64,000 nucleotides of DNA from Dactylorhiza incarnata (Eukaryota > Streptophyta > Magnoliopsida > Asparagales > Orchidaceae): the NCBI GenBank assembly GCA_033032865.1, contig JAWHQI010000263.1, forward strand, positions 3,249,501 to 3,313,500. The letters are read 5' to 3'. Shown here in pieces: positions 43,575 through 53,274 of the stretch (its first letter is position 1; each line of letters opens with the position of its first letter). Below the pieces are notes generated by a model, which saw only the letters and a list, made by a program, of their open reading frames with translations, did no database searches and was not told the origin of the DNA. The position numbers and the translations under genes were made by a program.

Positions 43575-44727
43575 AATTCATCTCTTGGCCAACTTCCCCA
43601 GTGATCAACTTGCACCTCCCGTTTAGTGAGAGCCCGGGAGCGGAATCGATCGGGGCGTTCCAGCCTAACAACTTGTCACCTTGCCAGCCTCTCCAGAGAT
43701 CAACCTGAAAACCCCCGTCTAGTGAGAGCCTGGGAGCGGAATCGATCTGGGGCATTCCAGCATAAAAACTTGTCACCTTGCCAGCCTCTCCAGAGATCAA
43801 CCTGAAACCCCCCGTCTAGTGAGAGCCCGGGAGCGGAATCGATCTGGGGCATTCCAGCATAAAAACTTGTCACCTTGCCAGCCTCTCCAAAGATCAACCT
43901 GAAACCCCCCGTCTAGTGAGAGCCCGGGAGCGGAATCGATCTGGGGTATTCCAGCATACAAATTTGTCACCGTGCCAGCCTCTCCAGAGATCAACCTGAA
44001 ACCCCCCGTCTAGTGAGAGCCCGGGAGAGGAATCGATCTGGGGCATTCCAGCATAAAAACTTGTCACCTTGCCAGCCTCTCCAGAGATCAACCTGAAACC
44101 CCCCGTCTGGTGAGAGCCCGGGAGTGGAATCGATCTGGGGCATTCCAGCATAAAAACTTGTCACCTTGCCAGCCTCTCTAGAGATAAACCTGAAACCCCC
44201 CGTCTAGTGAGAGCCCGGGAGCGGAATCGATCTGGGCATTCCAGCATAAAAACTTGTCACCTTGCCAGCCTCTCCAGAGATCAACCTGAAACCCCCCATC
44301 TAGTGAGAGCCCGGGAGCGGAATCGATCTGGGGCATTCCAGCATAAAAACTTGTCACCTTGCCAGCCTCTCCAGAGATCAACCTGAAACCCCCCGTCTGG
44401 TGAGAGCCCTGGAGCGAAATCGATCTGGGGCATTCCAGCATAAAAACTTGTCACTTTGCCAGCCTCTCCAGAGATCGACCTGAAACCCCCCGTCTAGTGA
44501 GAGCCCGGGAGAGGAATCGATCTGGGGCATTGCAGCATAAAAACTTGTCACATTGCCAGCCTCTCCAGAGATCGACCTGAAACCCCCCGTCTAGTGAGAG
44601 CCCGGGAGCGGAATCGATCTGGGGCATTCCAGCATAAAAACTTGTCACATTGCCAGCCTCTCCAGAGATCAACCTGAAACCCCCCGTCTAGTGAGAGCCC
44701 GGGAGCGGAATCGATCTGGGGCATTCC
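43575..44727. repeat. 97-bp tandem array of Tat-2, about 12 units
   Basis: Units contain GAGATCAACCTGAAACCCCC, TAGTGAGAGCCCGGGAGCGG, AATCGATCTGGGGCATTCC and AGCATAAAAACTTGTCACC. Starts recur every 97 bp from about 43602 to 44667; the first unit is the most diverged. The last unit is split by Copia-2 and finishes at 51334-51355. Short minus-strand frames here only reflect the repetition. Confidence 0.95.
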
Positions 44728-45944
44728 TGTTGAAATTATTGAAGTGGAAGTGGAGGAGGCTTTTGGACCTGGGCGGTCTGGGAAGAGACCGGGCGGTCTG
44801 GCGTGACCGCACGGTCTGGCGGTCTGACAATGGCGATCTGTTCTATTGGTCAGCTGCGGCTTCCAGGGTTGACCGCTGGTCTGGTCCAAGGGCTGCTGGA
44901 GGAGGTCGTGCGGTCTGGCTGTGACCGCATGACGGGTGATCTTCCTCAGGGTCGCGCGGTCTGTCTCTGACCGCGTGACAAGTTGTTCTCTTCAAGGACG
45001 TGCCGGTCTGGCGTGACCGCATGGGTTGGCTCTTGAATCCGGTCTGGTGGCTTTCCAGAGGGTTCTGAAGGAGTTCGCGGACTAAGTCATTCGTAGTCGC
45101 GCGGTCTCAGTTCGCGGTCTCAGGAGGAGACCAGGAGGGCGAGCTGGCTGTGTTTGCGGTCTCAGGCGAACACAGGTGGTGGGTGACTTCTAGGCGGTCT
45201 GGCGATCTCCGTGTGGAGTCGTGTTCAGACCAAGGGAGTAGCGATCTCCCGCGGTCTGGAGTGAAGTCGGCGCTCACCAAAATGAAGCAGGAGGGTTGCA
45301 GTGATCGCGCGGGTTGACCGGTAAGGTCGCGCGATCTGATGGGTGGTGACTCTATCTCATAGGGTGGTGACTGGATCAGGTCTCACGCCTATAAATAGGG
45401 AGCCACTGTAGCAGCAAAATTAGAACACACCAAGTGTAAGCTGAGTTCGCGTCTTTCTTGCGGTCTGTGTTTTCTGACCGGGCGGTCTCTGATCGAATTC
45501 TTCTTGTGCAGCTTCTGCGGATAGTGCGGGCAGCAGCGATCACCTCTTCCTCTGAAAGTGTTCGGGCGGTCTGCGGCTTGGAGTTGTGTTGCTGGAGTTT
45601 GGGAAGATCAGGAGGTCGAAAGAAGGGAGCGGTCTGTGCAGCGGTTTGGTGGTGGTCTGAGGTCGGCAGGGTGTTGCGGTCTAGCAACAGGAGGAGATCG
45701 CAAGGGAGTTCGCGCGGTCTGTGCAAGAGAGGTCGCACGGGTTGTGCGGTCTGAAGTCTTCTCTGTATTGGTTCTGGAGTGTTGTGCTGACGAAATCATG
45801 TCTCGTCAAGCATGTCTTGCCCTGTAACTGAAGTTAGAAAATCAATAAAGATCAATTGTTTGCCCCAAATTGTTTCTGGTTGTTTTGGCTTGTAACTCTA
45901 GTTGTTATTCCTGCTTGCTCTCACAAGGTCCGGAAAATTTCACA
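44728..45944 (+). repeat. Copia-2 5' LTR
   Basis: TGTTGAAATTATTG to ATTTCACA, 1217 bp. U3 is packed with GCGGTCTG words and GCGGTC...GACCGC inverted pairs (44790-45330). Confidence 0.97.
45390..45397 (+). promoter_or_regulatory. Copia-2 TATA box
   Basis: TATAAATA within GCCTATAAATAGGGAG; the same in the 3' LTR at 50774-50781. The first codon of gag-pol is 640 bp downstream. Confidence 0.75.
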
Positions 45945-45956
45945 TGGTATCAGAGC
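45945..45956 (+). other. Copia-2 primer-binding site
   Basis: TGGTATCAGAGC directly abuts the LTR end; complementary to initiator methionine tRNA. Confidence 0.95.
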
Positions 45957-46032
45957 TAGGTTGGAGTGGTTAGAGCAGTGAATAACTTAGAGTAGCCATC
46001 GCCTTTGTGAAGAAGGAACCAGAGGGAAAACA

Positions 46033-49000
46033 ATGGAAGGTGGATTTGCAAGAGGTCTTGGGATTGATATGCTTACTTCGACCAACTTTAAGAAGTGGAG
46101 GTCATGTATGCAGAGCTATCTTCTAGGGGAGGACCTCTGGGAGGTTGTTGGAGGAGATGCAACTGAAGAGGTGAAGGCAACGGAAGCAGGTGATAATGGT
46201 CCGGCTGTGAGGGCGTGGAGAAAGACCAATGCTAAGGCCGAGTTCACCTTGAAGCGTGCCATTTCACCGGAACTATTTGATCACATCTTAGGGTGTGGAT
46301 CAGCTGCCGAAATCTGGAGAGCCCTTGATGGGCTGTTTAACAAGAAGAATGTGGCGAGGCTGCAGTTCTTGGAGAATGAGCTGGCAAGGTCGGCTCAGGG
46401 TGATCTTTCTATCTCAAACTTCTTTCTGAAGATGAAGAACCTCTGCGCTGAGATATCAGCACTGGATCCTGATGAGCCTATCTCTGAGGCGAAGCTGAAG
46501 AGGCACATCATCCGCGGCCTGCGGAAGGAATATGTTGCCTTTGTGACGTCAGTGCAGGGATGGGCAAATCAGCCATCTCTGCTAGAGCTGGAGAATCTGC
46601 TAGCTTCGCAGGAAAGTCTGGCAAGGCAGATGGCGGGAGTGTCAGTGACTGGGGGAGACGGCGAGGTACTCTTCTCAGGGAAGAAGAAGAAGTGGGAGAA
46701 GAAGAAAAAGATCGCGGGAGGCTATGGGCCTTCAACTTCTGGGCAGCAGGAAAGGGGGTATGCTCCCAAGGCTGACGGGAAGAAGAAGGGGGAAGGTCCG
46801 AGATGCTTCAAGTGCGGGAAGGTTGGGCACTTCAAGAAGGAATGCCCAGTTGTTACTCAATCGGGGCATGTTGCTGGAAAGGTGGAAGTGGAGGCCAGGC
46901 ACATTGATGGAGGATGGGGAGGAGCCTTCTCGGCTTCGGTTGAAGCCTCGGCTACTATCAACTATCAAGAGGACTGGATCGTGGACTCGGGGTGTGGTCA
47001 TCACCTCACCGGAGATGAGTCGAAGCTTTCATCAGCACAACCCTATACAGGTAACAATGCTATAATCACCGCTGATAATACTGTGCATCCAGTCGAGAAG
47101 GTGGGGGTTGTTTCTTTGGGCAGTGATAGAGGGCCACTTACCTTGAAGAGTGTCTATCATGTGCCCGGGATGAAGAAAAACCTCTTCTCCGTGACCAACG
47201 CTGTTGACGCTGGGTATCACGTTCTGTTCGGCCTGACAGAAGTGAAATTTCTGCGAAATGTAGAGGCCGTAAAGGCCGAGGTCGTCCATGTCGGGAGACG
47301 GGCAAAGGACTTGTTTGTTTTATCAACAAGTTCCTACGTCGACAAGATGAAGACGAATGATGGTGCCGTTATATGGCATGAGAGGTTGGGGCATGTAGGG
47401 ATGGACAAGCTGAAAGCTATGGCGGTGAGAGGTCTGGTCAAGGGCCTGCCAAGTCTATCTTCCTACGGAGAAGGTCATGTTTGCGCAGGATGTCAGTTCG
47501 GCAAGTCTCATCGACTACCGTTTGACAAGTCGCAGACAAGGAGTAGTGTGCCGTTGGAGTGCATCCACGGTGACTTGATGGGACCTACTGCTACCCCAAG
47601 CCTCGGAGGCAGCAGGTATATGCTGGTGTTGATCGATGATTACACCAGATATGTCTGGGTATATTTCCTGAAGGAGAAGGCGGAGGCGTTTGCCAAGTTT
47701 GTGGAGTTCAAGGAGCTCGTGGAAGGTCGGTTGAATCTGCGGATCAAGAAGCTGAGGACGGACAACGGAGGAGAGTTCACCTCTGCTGAGTTCTCCAGTT
47801 TTTGCAGGAAGGCAGGCATCCGGAGGGAGCTTACTTGTGCACATACTCCACAGCAGAACGGTGTTGCAGAGCGGAAGATCCGTCATCTGACGGAGACCTG
47901 CAAGTGTTGGCTGCATGCCAAGAGTATCCCAAAGTCCTTCTGGGCGGAGGGAATGTCTTGTGCTGCTTACGTCATCAACAGGATGCCTCTGAGCCCCATC
48001 AACATGTTGACCCCGCATGAGATGATGTTCAAGGAGAAGCCAAGCGTGGCACACCTTCGGGTGTTCGGTTCCACCTGTTACGTGCACATCCCTGATGCTC
48101 TTCGGACAAAGCTAGAAGCGAAGGCTAGGAAGCTAGTCTTTGTGGGATACGATGAGAGGAAGAAAGGGTGGAAGTGCATGGACCCGGAGACGCGGAGATT
48201 TGTTGTATCTCGCGACGTCGTGTTCGATGAGGTGACATCTTACAGGGGGTCCTCTGGAGTGGAGTTACCAGAGAGCAGGGTGGATGAGCCGGAGCAAGCT
48301 GTGGAAAATCTTCAGGTGGAGCTACCTGTGTCACCAGGTGGTCCATCGCCTTCTAGTTCTGAGACGGGAGCTTCTGGTTCAGGGAGCAGGGGGAGCAATG
48401 CTCCTAGCACGTCTGGAAGAGGAGCTAGGGAAGAAGCAGCTGAAGATGATGCGGTTCAGGGGAAGGAGCTGAGGAGATCGAAACGAGCGATCATCGCCCC
48501 TGATCGCTATACAGGAGGAAACACAGTGAGCTTTGTCTCATGTTTCTTCGCTGGTCCCTTAGATGAGAGGGAGCCGTCAAGCTTTGAGAAGGCCCAAGGT
48601 GTGAAGGAGTGGGATGTTGCGATGCAAGAAGAGATGGCAGCTCTCGAGAAGAATGAGACCTGGTCTCTTGTGCCCAAGCCGAAGGGCATCGCTCCTGTGA
48701 CATGCAAGTGGGTCTACAAGCTGAAGAAGAAAGCTGACGGCAGTATCGAGCGTTACAAGGCTCGTCTTGTAGCTCGGGGGTTCTCGCAGCAATACGGTGA
48801 AGACTATGATGAGACATTCAGTCCGGTGGCAAAAATGACTTCAGTTCGGTTCATCATTGCCTTGGCGGCGTTCAGTGGATGGGAGATTTGGCAGCTCGAC
48901 GTCAAGAACGCTTTCTTGTACGGCGAGATTGACAAGGACATCTTCATGGTCCAGCCACCAGGTTTTGTGTCTGAAGATTTTCCGGAGCATGTCTGCAAGC

Positions 49001-50118
49001 TGAAGAAGGCCCTGTATGGGTTGAAGCAAGCGCCGAGGGCGTGGTACGGGAAGATCGCAGAATATCTCCTATTCTGTGGATTTGTTGCTTCAGACTCAGA
49101 CTCGAGCTTGTTCGTCAAGAAGAGCGGGGAGCTTCAGGTCATCGTGCTGCTATACGTTGACGATATGATCGTAACGGGGAACTCGAAGGAGGAGGTAGCA
49201 CAGCTTCGGGCCGAGCTGGCTATCAGGTTCGAGATGAAGGATCTTGGTGAGCTTCACCATTTTCTTGGACTTGAGGTGCAGAGGAAGGAAGGTGGAGTGC
49301 TGGTGACCCAAGCCGGATATGCGGAGCGGATCGTGGAGCGGTTCGGCATGAAGGAAGGGAAGTGCACTTCCACACCTCTGGAGAAGGCTATGAAGCTTCG
49401 GAAGGATGAGGGAAGGATCATGCAAGATCCGTTGGTGTTCCGAGCTCTGGTTGGGAGCTTAATCTATCTGACGATCACGAGGCCGGACATTGCATATGCA
49501 GTGGGCAGGGTGAGTCGGTTTATGGCGGAACCACGAGTACCTCATCTGCTAGCGGCCAAGAACATTCTGAAGTATGTCAAGGCGACCTCGGACATGGGTC
49601 TCCTATACAGGAAGGATGCGGGCTTCGAGGTGCATGGATACATGGATGCCGATTACGGGGGAGATTCGGATGATCGAAAGTCGACATCTGGATTCGTCTT
49701 CATGGCGGGCCCTACGGCTATATCATGGTGCAGCAAGAAGCAGGATTCCGTGTCAGTCTCTACCACGGAAGCGGAATACAAGGCTTCGGCCTTGGCAGCT
49801 CAGGAAGCCATCTGGCTTAGGAGGTTGGTAGGAGACGTCCACAAGGAGGTTCGGGAGCCGACTCTGCTACGCGGTGACAACGAGAGTGCTCTCAAACTGG
49901 TGACCAATCCAGTTTGTCACGCGAGGACCAAGCATATCGAGATCGAGCATCACTTCATACGGGAGAAGGTGCTGGAGGGATCTCTTTCGGTCGAGCATGT
50001 GCGGAGTGCGGACAATGTCGCAGACATCTTCACAAAGGCGCTGGCAAAGGGGCCGTTCACACGGCTAAGGGAGCTACTTGGGCTAGTTTCCACTTCCCAC
50101 TTCAAGGGGGAGTGTTGA
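46033..50118 (+). CDS. Copia-2 gag-pol polyprotein, intact
   Basis: One frame of 1361 residues from the ATG 77 bp after the primer site. Domains in order: gag with NFKKWRSCMQSYLLGEDLW (from about residue 18); CCHC zinc knuckle C258, C261, H266, C271; aspartic protease with DSG at 318 (WIVDSGCGHHL); pre-integrase HERLGH near 449; integrase with D514, D577 and E613, the classic D,D-35-E spacing; reverse transcriptase with YVDD at 1041-1044; RNase H with STTEAEY near 1245, then a HARTKHIEIEHHF block. The frame runs 6 bp into the 3' LTR. It makes virus-like particles, copies its RNA and integrates the product. No stop or frameshift was seen. I do not assign the Copia lineage. Confidence 0.97.
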   Translation: MEGGFARGLGIDMLTSTNFKKWRSCMQSYLLGEDLWEVVGGDATEEVKATEAGDNGPAVRAWRKTNAKAEFTLKRAISPELFDHILGCGSAAEIWRALDGLFNKKNVARLQFLENELARSAQGDLSISNFFLKMKNLCAEISALDPDEPISEAKLKRHIIRGLRKEYVAFVTSVQGWANQPSLLELENLLASQESLARQMAGVSVTGGDGEVLFSGKKKKWEKKKKIAGGYGPSTSGQQERGYAPKADGKKKGEGPRCFKCGKVGHFKKECPVVTQSGHVAGKVEVEARHIDGGWGGAFSASVEASATINYQEDWIVDSGCGHHLTGDESKLSSAQPYTGNNAIITADNTVHPVEKVGVVSLGSDRGPLTLKSVYHVPGMKKNLFSVTNAVDAGYHVLFGLTEVKFLRNVEAVKAEVVHVGRRAKDLFVLSTSSYVDKMKTNDGAVIWHERLGHVGMDKLKAMAVRGLVKGLPSLSSYGEGHVCAGCQFGKSHRLPFDKSQTRSSVPLECIHGDLMGPTATPSLGGSRYMLVLIDDYTRYVWVYFLKEKAEAFAKFVEFKELVEGRLNLRIKKLRTDNGGEFTSAEFSSFCRKAGIRRELTCAHTPQQNGVAERKIRHLTETCKCWLHAKSIPKSFWAEGMSCAAYVINRMPLSPINMLTPHEMMFKEKPSVAHLRVFGSTCYVHIPDALRTKLEAKARKLVFVGYDERKKGWKCMDPETRRFVVSRDVVFDEVTSYRGSSGVELPESRVDEPEQAVENLQVELPVSPGGPSPSSSETGASGSGSRGSNAPSTSGRGAREEAAEDDAVQGKELRRSKRAIIAPDRYTGGNTVSFVSCFFAGPLDEREPSSFEKAQGVKEWDVAMQEEMAALEKNETWSLVPKPKGIAPVTCKWVYKLKKKADGSIERYKARLVARGFSQQYGEDYDETFSPVAKMTSVRFIIALAAFSGWEIWQLDVKNAFLYGEIDKDIFMVQPPGFVSEDFPEHVCKLKKALYGLKQAPRAWYGKIAEYLLFCGFVASDSDSSLFVKKSGELQVIVLLYVDDMIVTGNSKEEVAQLRAELAIRFEMKDLGELHHFLGLEVQRKEGGVLVTQAGYAERIVERFGMKEGKCTSTPLEKAMKLRKDEGRIMQDPLVFRALVGSLIYLTITRPDIAYAVGRVSRFMAEPRVPHLLAAKNILKYVKATSDMGLLYRKDAGFEVHGYMDADYGGDSDDRKSTSGFVFMAGPTAISWCSKKQDSVSVSTTEAEYKASALAAQEAIWLRRLVGDVHKEVREPTLLRGDNESALKLVTNPVCHARTKHIEIEHHFIREKVLEGSLSVEHVRSADNVADIFTKALAKGPFTRLRELLGLVSTSHFKGEC
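50104..50112 (+). other. Copia-2 polypurine tract
   Basis: AAGGGGGAG ends immediately before the 3' LTR and lies inside the last codons of gag-pol. Confidence 0.9.
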
Positions 50119-51328
50119 AATTATTGAAGTGGAAGTGGAGGAGGCTTTTGGACCTGGGCGGTCTGGGAAGAGACCGGGCGGTCTGGCGTGACCGCACGGT
50201 CTGGCGGTCTGACAATGGCGATCTGTTCTATTGGTCAGCTGCGGCTTCCAGGGTTGACCGCTGGTCTGGTCCAAGGGCTGCTGGAGGAGGTCGTGCGGTC
50301 TGGCTGTGACCGCATGACGGGTGATCTTCCTCAGGGTCGCGCGGTCTGTCTCTGACCGCGTGACAAGTTGTTCTCTTCAAGGACGTGCCGGTCTGGCGTG
50401 ACCGCATGGGTTGGCTCTTGAATCCGGTCTGGTGGCTTTCCAGAGGGTTCTGAAGGAGTTCGCGGACTAAGTCATTCGTAGTCGCGCGGTCTCAGTTCGC
50501 GGTCTCAGGAGGAGACCAGGAGGGCGAGCTGGCTGTTTTGCGGTCTCAGGCGAACACAGGTGGTGGGTGACTTCTAGGCGGTCTGGCGATCTCCGTGTGG
50601 AGTCGTGTTCAGACCAAGGGAGTAGCGATCTCCCGCGGTCTGGAGTGAAGTCGGCGCTCACCAAAATGAAGCAGGAGGGTTGCAGTGATCGCGCGGGTTG
50701 ACCGGTAAGGTCGCGCGATCTGATGGGTGGTGACTCTATCTCATAGGGTGGTGACTGGATCAGGTCTCACGCCTATAAATAGGGAGCCACTGTAGCAGCA
50801 AAATTAGAACACACCAAGTGTAAGCTGAGTTCGCGTCTTTCTTGCGGTCTGTGTTTTCTGACCGGGCGGTCTCTGATCGAATTCTTCTTGTGCAGCTTCT
50901 GCGGATAGTGCGGGCAGCAGCGATCACCTCTTCCTCTGAAAGTGTTCGGGCGGTCTGCGGCTTGGAGTTGTGTTGCTGGAGTTTGGGAAGATCAGGAGGT
51001 CGAAAGAAGGGAGCGGTCTGTGCAGCGGTTTGGTGGTGGTCTGAGGTCGGCAGGGTGTTGCGGTCTAGCAACAGGAGGAGATCGCAAGGGAGTTCGCGCG
51101 GTCTGTGCAAGAGAGGTCGCACGGGTTGTGCGGTCTGAAGTCTTCTCTGTATTGGTTCTGGAGTGTTGTGCTGACGAAATCATGTCTCGTCAAGCATGTC
51201 TTGCCCTGTAACTGAAGTTAGAAAATCAATAAAGATCAATTGTTTGCCCCAAATTGTTTCTGGTTGTTTTGGCTTGTAACTCTAGTTGTTATTCCTGCTT
51301 GCTCTCACAAGGTCCGGAAAATTTCACA
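50113..51328 (+). repeat. Copia-2 3' LTR
   Basis: 1216 bp, identical to the 5' LTR in my reading apart from one missing base. Confidence 0.97.
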
Positions 51329-51413
51329 ATTCCAGCATAAAAACTTGTCACATTGCCTGCCTTCGCATAACAACTATAACTATCAAGTGAAGAAGCAAAG
51401 TATTCAACTAATA

Positions 51414-51911
51414 TCATAATAAAACTTTCAAGGGTAGAATCGCTTCAAATCGTCTCCGCTTCGGGCTCGGCCGAGAGGTACCCCTTCCATATCTTGGAGG
51501 TGATACCCCCCCCCCCCCCGACTTGAGCACTTCGCTTACACTGTATGGACCCTCCCAATTGGGGTTAAGCTTACCTACCGCGGCCCCTCTTCCGGCCGCA
51601 TCGACCTTCTTCAAGACCAGATCTCCTTTTTTAAAGTGCTTTACTCGGATGTGTTTGTCAAAATATCGGGCCATTCGTCGCTTGATTTCCTCCTGCCTGA
51701 TGGTGGCCTGGTCCCGGAGTTCCTCCACCAGGTCTAGGGATAGCCTTTGTTCCTCATCATTGGCCACCAGCCACTCTTCATCCCCCTCACCCGCGACGAT
51801 CACCCTGGGGGTCTTTACTTCGAACTCTATGGGAAGGACTGTTTCGGACCCATGAGAAAGTTTGAACGGGTCTCCCCGGTGGTGGTGTTTGGAGTAGTCC
51901 TCAGGGCCCAA
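51414..51911 (-). pseudogene. Tat-2 pol, integrase C-terminal end
   Basis: The frame continues integrase after a frameshift near 51870: PFKLSHGSETVLPIEFEVKT, then a helical segment ending YFDKHIRVKHFKKGDLVL and KLNPNWEGPYSV, the usual C-terminal integrase blocks. No chromodomain is present. A 16-C run (51506-51521) lies just before the frame's end and probably perturbs it. Stop at 51414. Confidence 0.85.
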
Positions 51912-52687
51912 AGGACGGATGGTAGCTGCTCTACCCAGTTCCCCCGGAGGTTCTCCACCTTCTTCTTTAGTAGGTTGATGATTACTTTGTTTGCCGCCTC
52001 CACCTGGCCGTTGCTTCTTGGGTGATGAACCGATGCGAACCTGAGGTCGATGCCAAGCTGGGTGCAGAAGCTAACAAATTCTTCGCTAGCGAATTGAGGC
52101 CCATTGTCCGTCACTATAGCCAGGGGGAGGCCGTGCCTGCAAATTATTTCTCCCCGCACAAAATTCTTTACAACTTGAGATGTTACCTTGGCTAGGGCCT
52201 TTACTTCCACCCATTTGGAGAAGTAGTCGATCATGACCAGTAAGAATCTTCTTTGGCCACTAGCTTGAGGGAAAGGGCCAACTAGGTCCAACCCCCATAT
52301 GGCGAAGGGCCAGGGAGCCGTGATGGTCCGGAGTCTCTGGGCAGGGAGGAGTTGGAGTGGAGCACGGAGTTGGCATTTTGTACACCTTCTTGCGAACTCC
52401 ACCGCATCTTTGCCGAGGGTAGGCCAAAAATAGCCTTGCCTCAACACCCTCCCCTCCAGGGTTCGGCTCCCGGAGTGACTGCCACACTCCCCGGAGTGAA
52501 TTTCTTCCAAGACTTTCGGGACCTCCTCCTCGGAAACACAACGGGCCAGGAGTCCCGAGAAAGTCTTCCTATATAGCCCTCCTGCATGCAAGGAATAATA
52601 AGCTGACTTATACCTGAAGCGTCGCCTGTCTATGTCTCCTTCAGGGAACTTTCCTGATGATAGGAAAGTGATGAAGGGATCCACCAC
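51827..52687 (-). pseudogene. Tat-2 pol, integrase core
   Basis: 286 residues. The zinc-binding region ends with RRCTKCQ (about residue 90). The catalytic core shows GLDLVGPFP, VTDNGPQF and SNGQVEAANK, carrying the D, D and E residues. The frame leaves the integrase reading near its end (after TTTGET) through a frameshift into 51414-51911. It overlaps the RNase H frame upstream (52630-53274), a second frameshift point. Confidence 0.88.
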
Positions 52688-53274
52688 GAGACCCGCCGGT
52701 CCACCTCCATCAATTCTCCTTCCTCGATGGTGGGTCGGAAGAGTTCTGAAACTGTTCCCCCTGCTCGGGGGCCGAACTTGGCCAAGAGGCCTGCGAGGGT
52801 GCTCTCTTCCCTTGGCACGTGCTTGACGGAGAAAGTGCGGAAATGCCCGATGACCCCCTTGACCTTTTCCAAGTACCGCAGGAGGGTCGGGTCCTTTGCC
52901 TCAAACTCTCCCCTGACTTGGCATGCTACCACCATGGAGTCCGTCGAGACCTCCACATCTTGCACCCCCAATTCTCGAGCTAACCGCAGGCCCGCTATCA
53001 CCGCCTCGTACTCCGCTTGGTTGTTGGTAATTGAGAAGTGGATGTTTAAAGCTTGCTCGATCTTGGTCCCTTGGGGGCTCACCAAGATGATTCCCCCTCC
53101 ATAGGAGTGCATTCCTGACGCACCATCCACCAACAGCTTCCATGCCACTGAGTGGGGAGATTCATGCTCCCTTACTTCGGTTGTGTAGTCAGCCATAAAG
53201 TCTGCAACCGCTTGGGCCTTGATCGACGCTCTGGGCACGAACGTAACATTGAACTCACTCAGCTCCACGGACAC
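52630..53274 (-). pseudogene. Tat-2 pol, second RNase H domain
   Basis: The frame has LVDGASGMHSYGGG, TNNQAEYEAVIAGL and EVSTDSMVV, carrying D, E and D of an RNase H fold of the archaeal-like type. Found after the usual RNase H, this is a diagnostic of Tat-lineage elements. The late block HVPREESTLAGLLAKFG has G where many relatives have D. The frame is shifted relative to both neighbours. Confidence 0.85.

Larger units (their letters stand above)
44728..51328 (+). mobile_element. 'Copia-2': complete, very young Ty1/Copia element
   Basis: LTRs at 44728-45944 and 50113-51328 are flanked by a perfect ATTCC duplication (44723-44727 and 51329-51333). I found only one difference between the LTRs, a 1-bp indel near 45151/50535. 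Primer site, polypurine tract, TATA box and a 1361-codon uninterrupted gag-pol are all present. By structure it could be autonomous. It sits in the last unit of the Tat-2 array. Confidence 0.97.

Noticed and set aside
43567..44889. Series of minus-strand frames with repeated GLSLDGGFQVDLWRGW
   Set aside because: They are the 97-bp array read in successive frames; 97 is not a multiple of three and there is no sign of coding selection.
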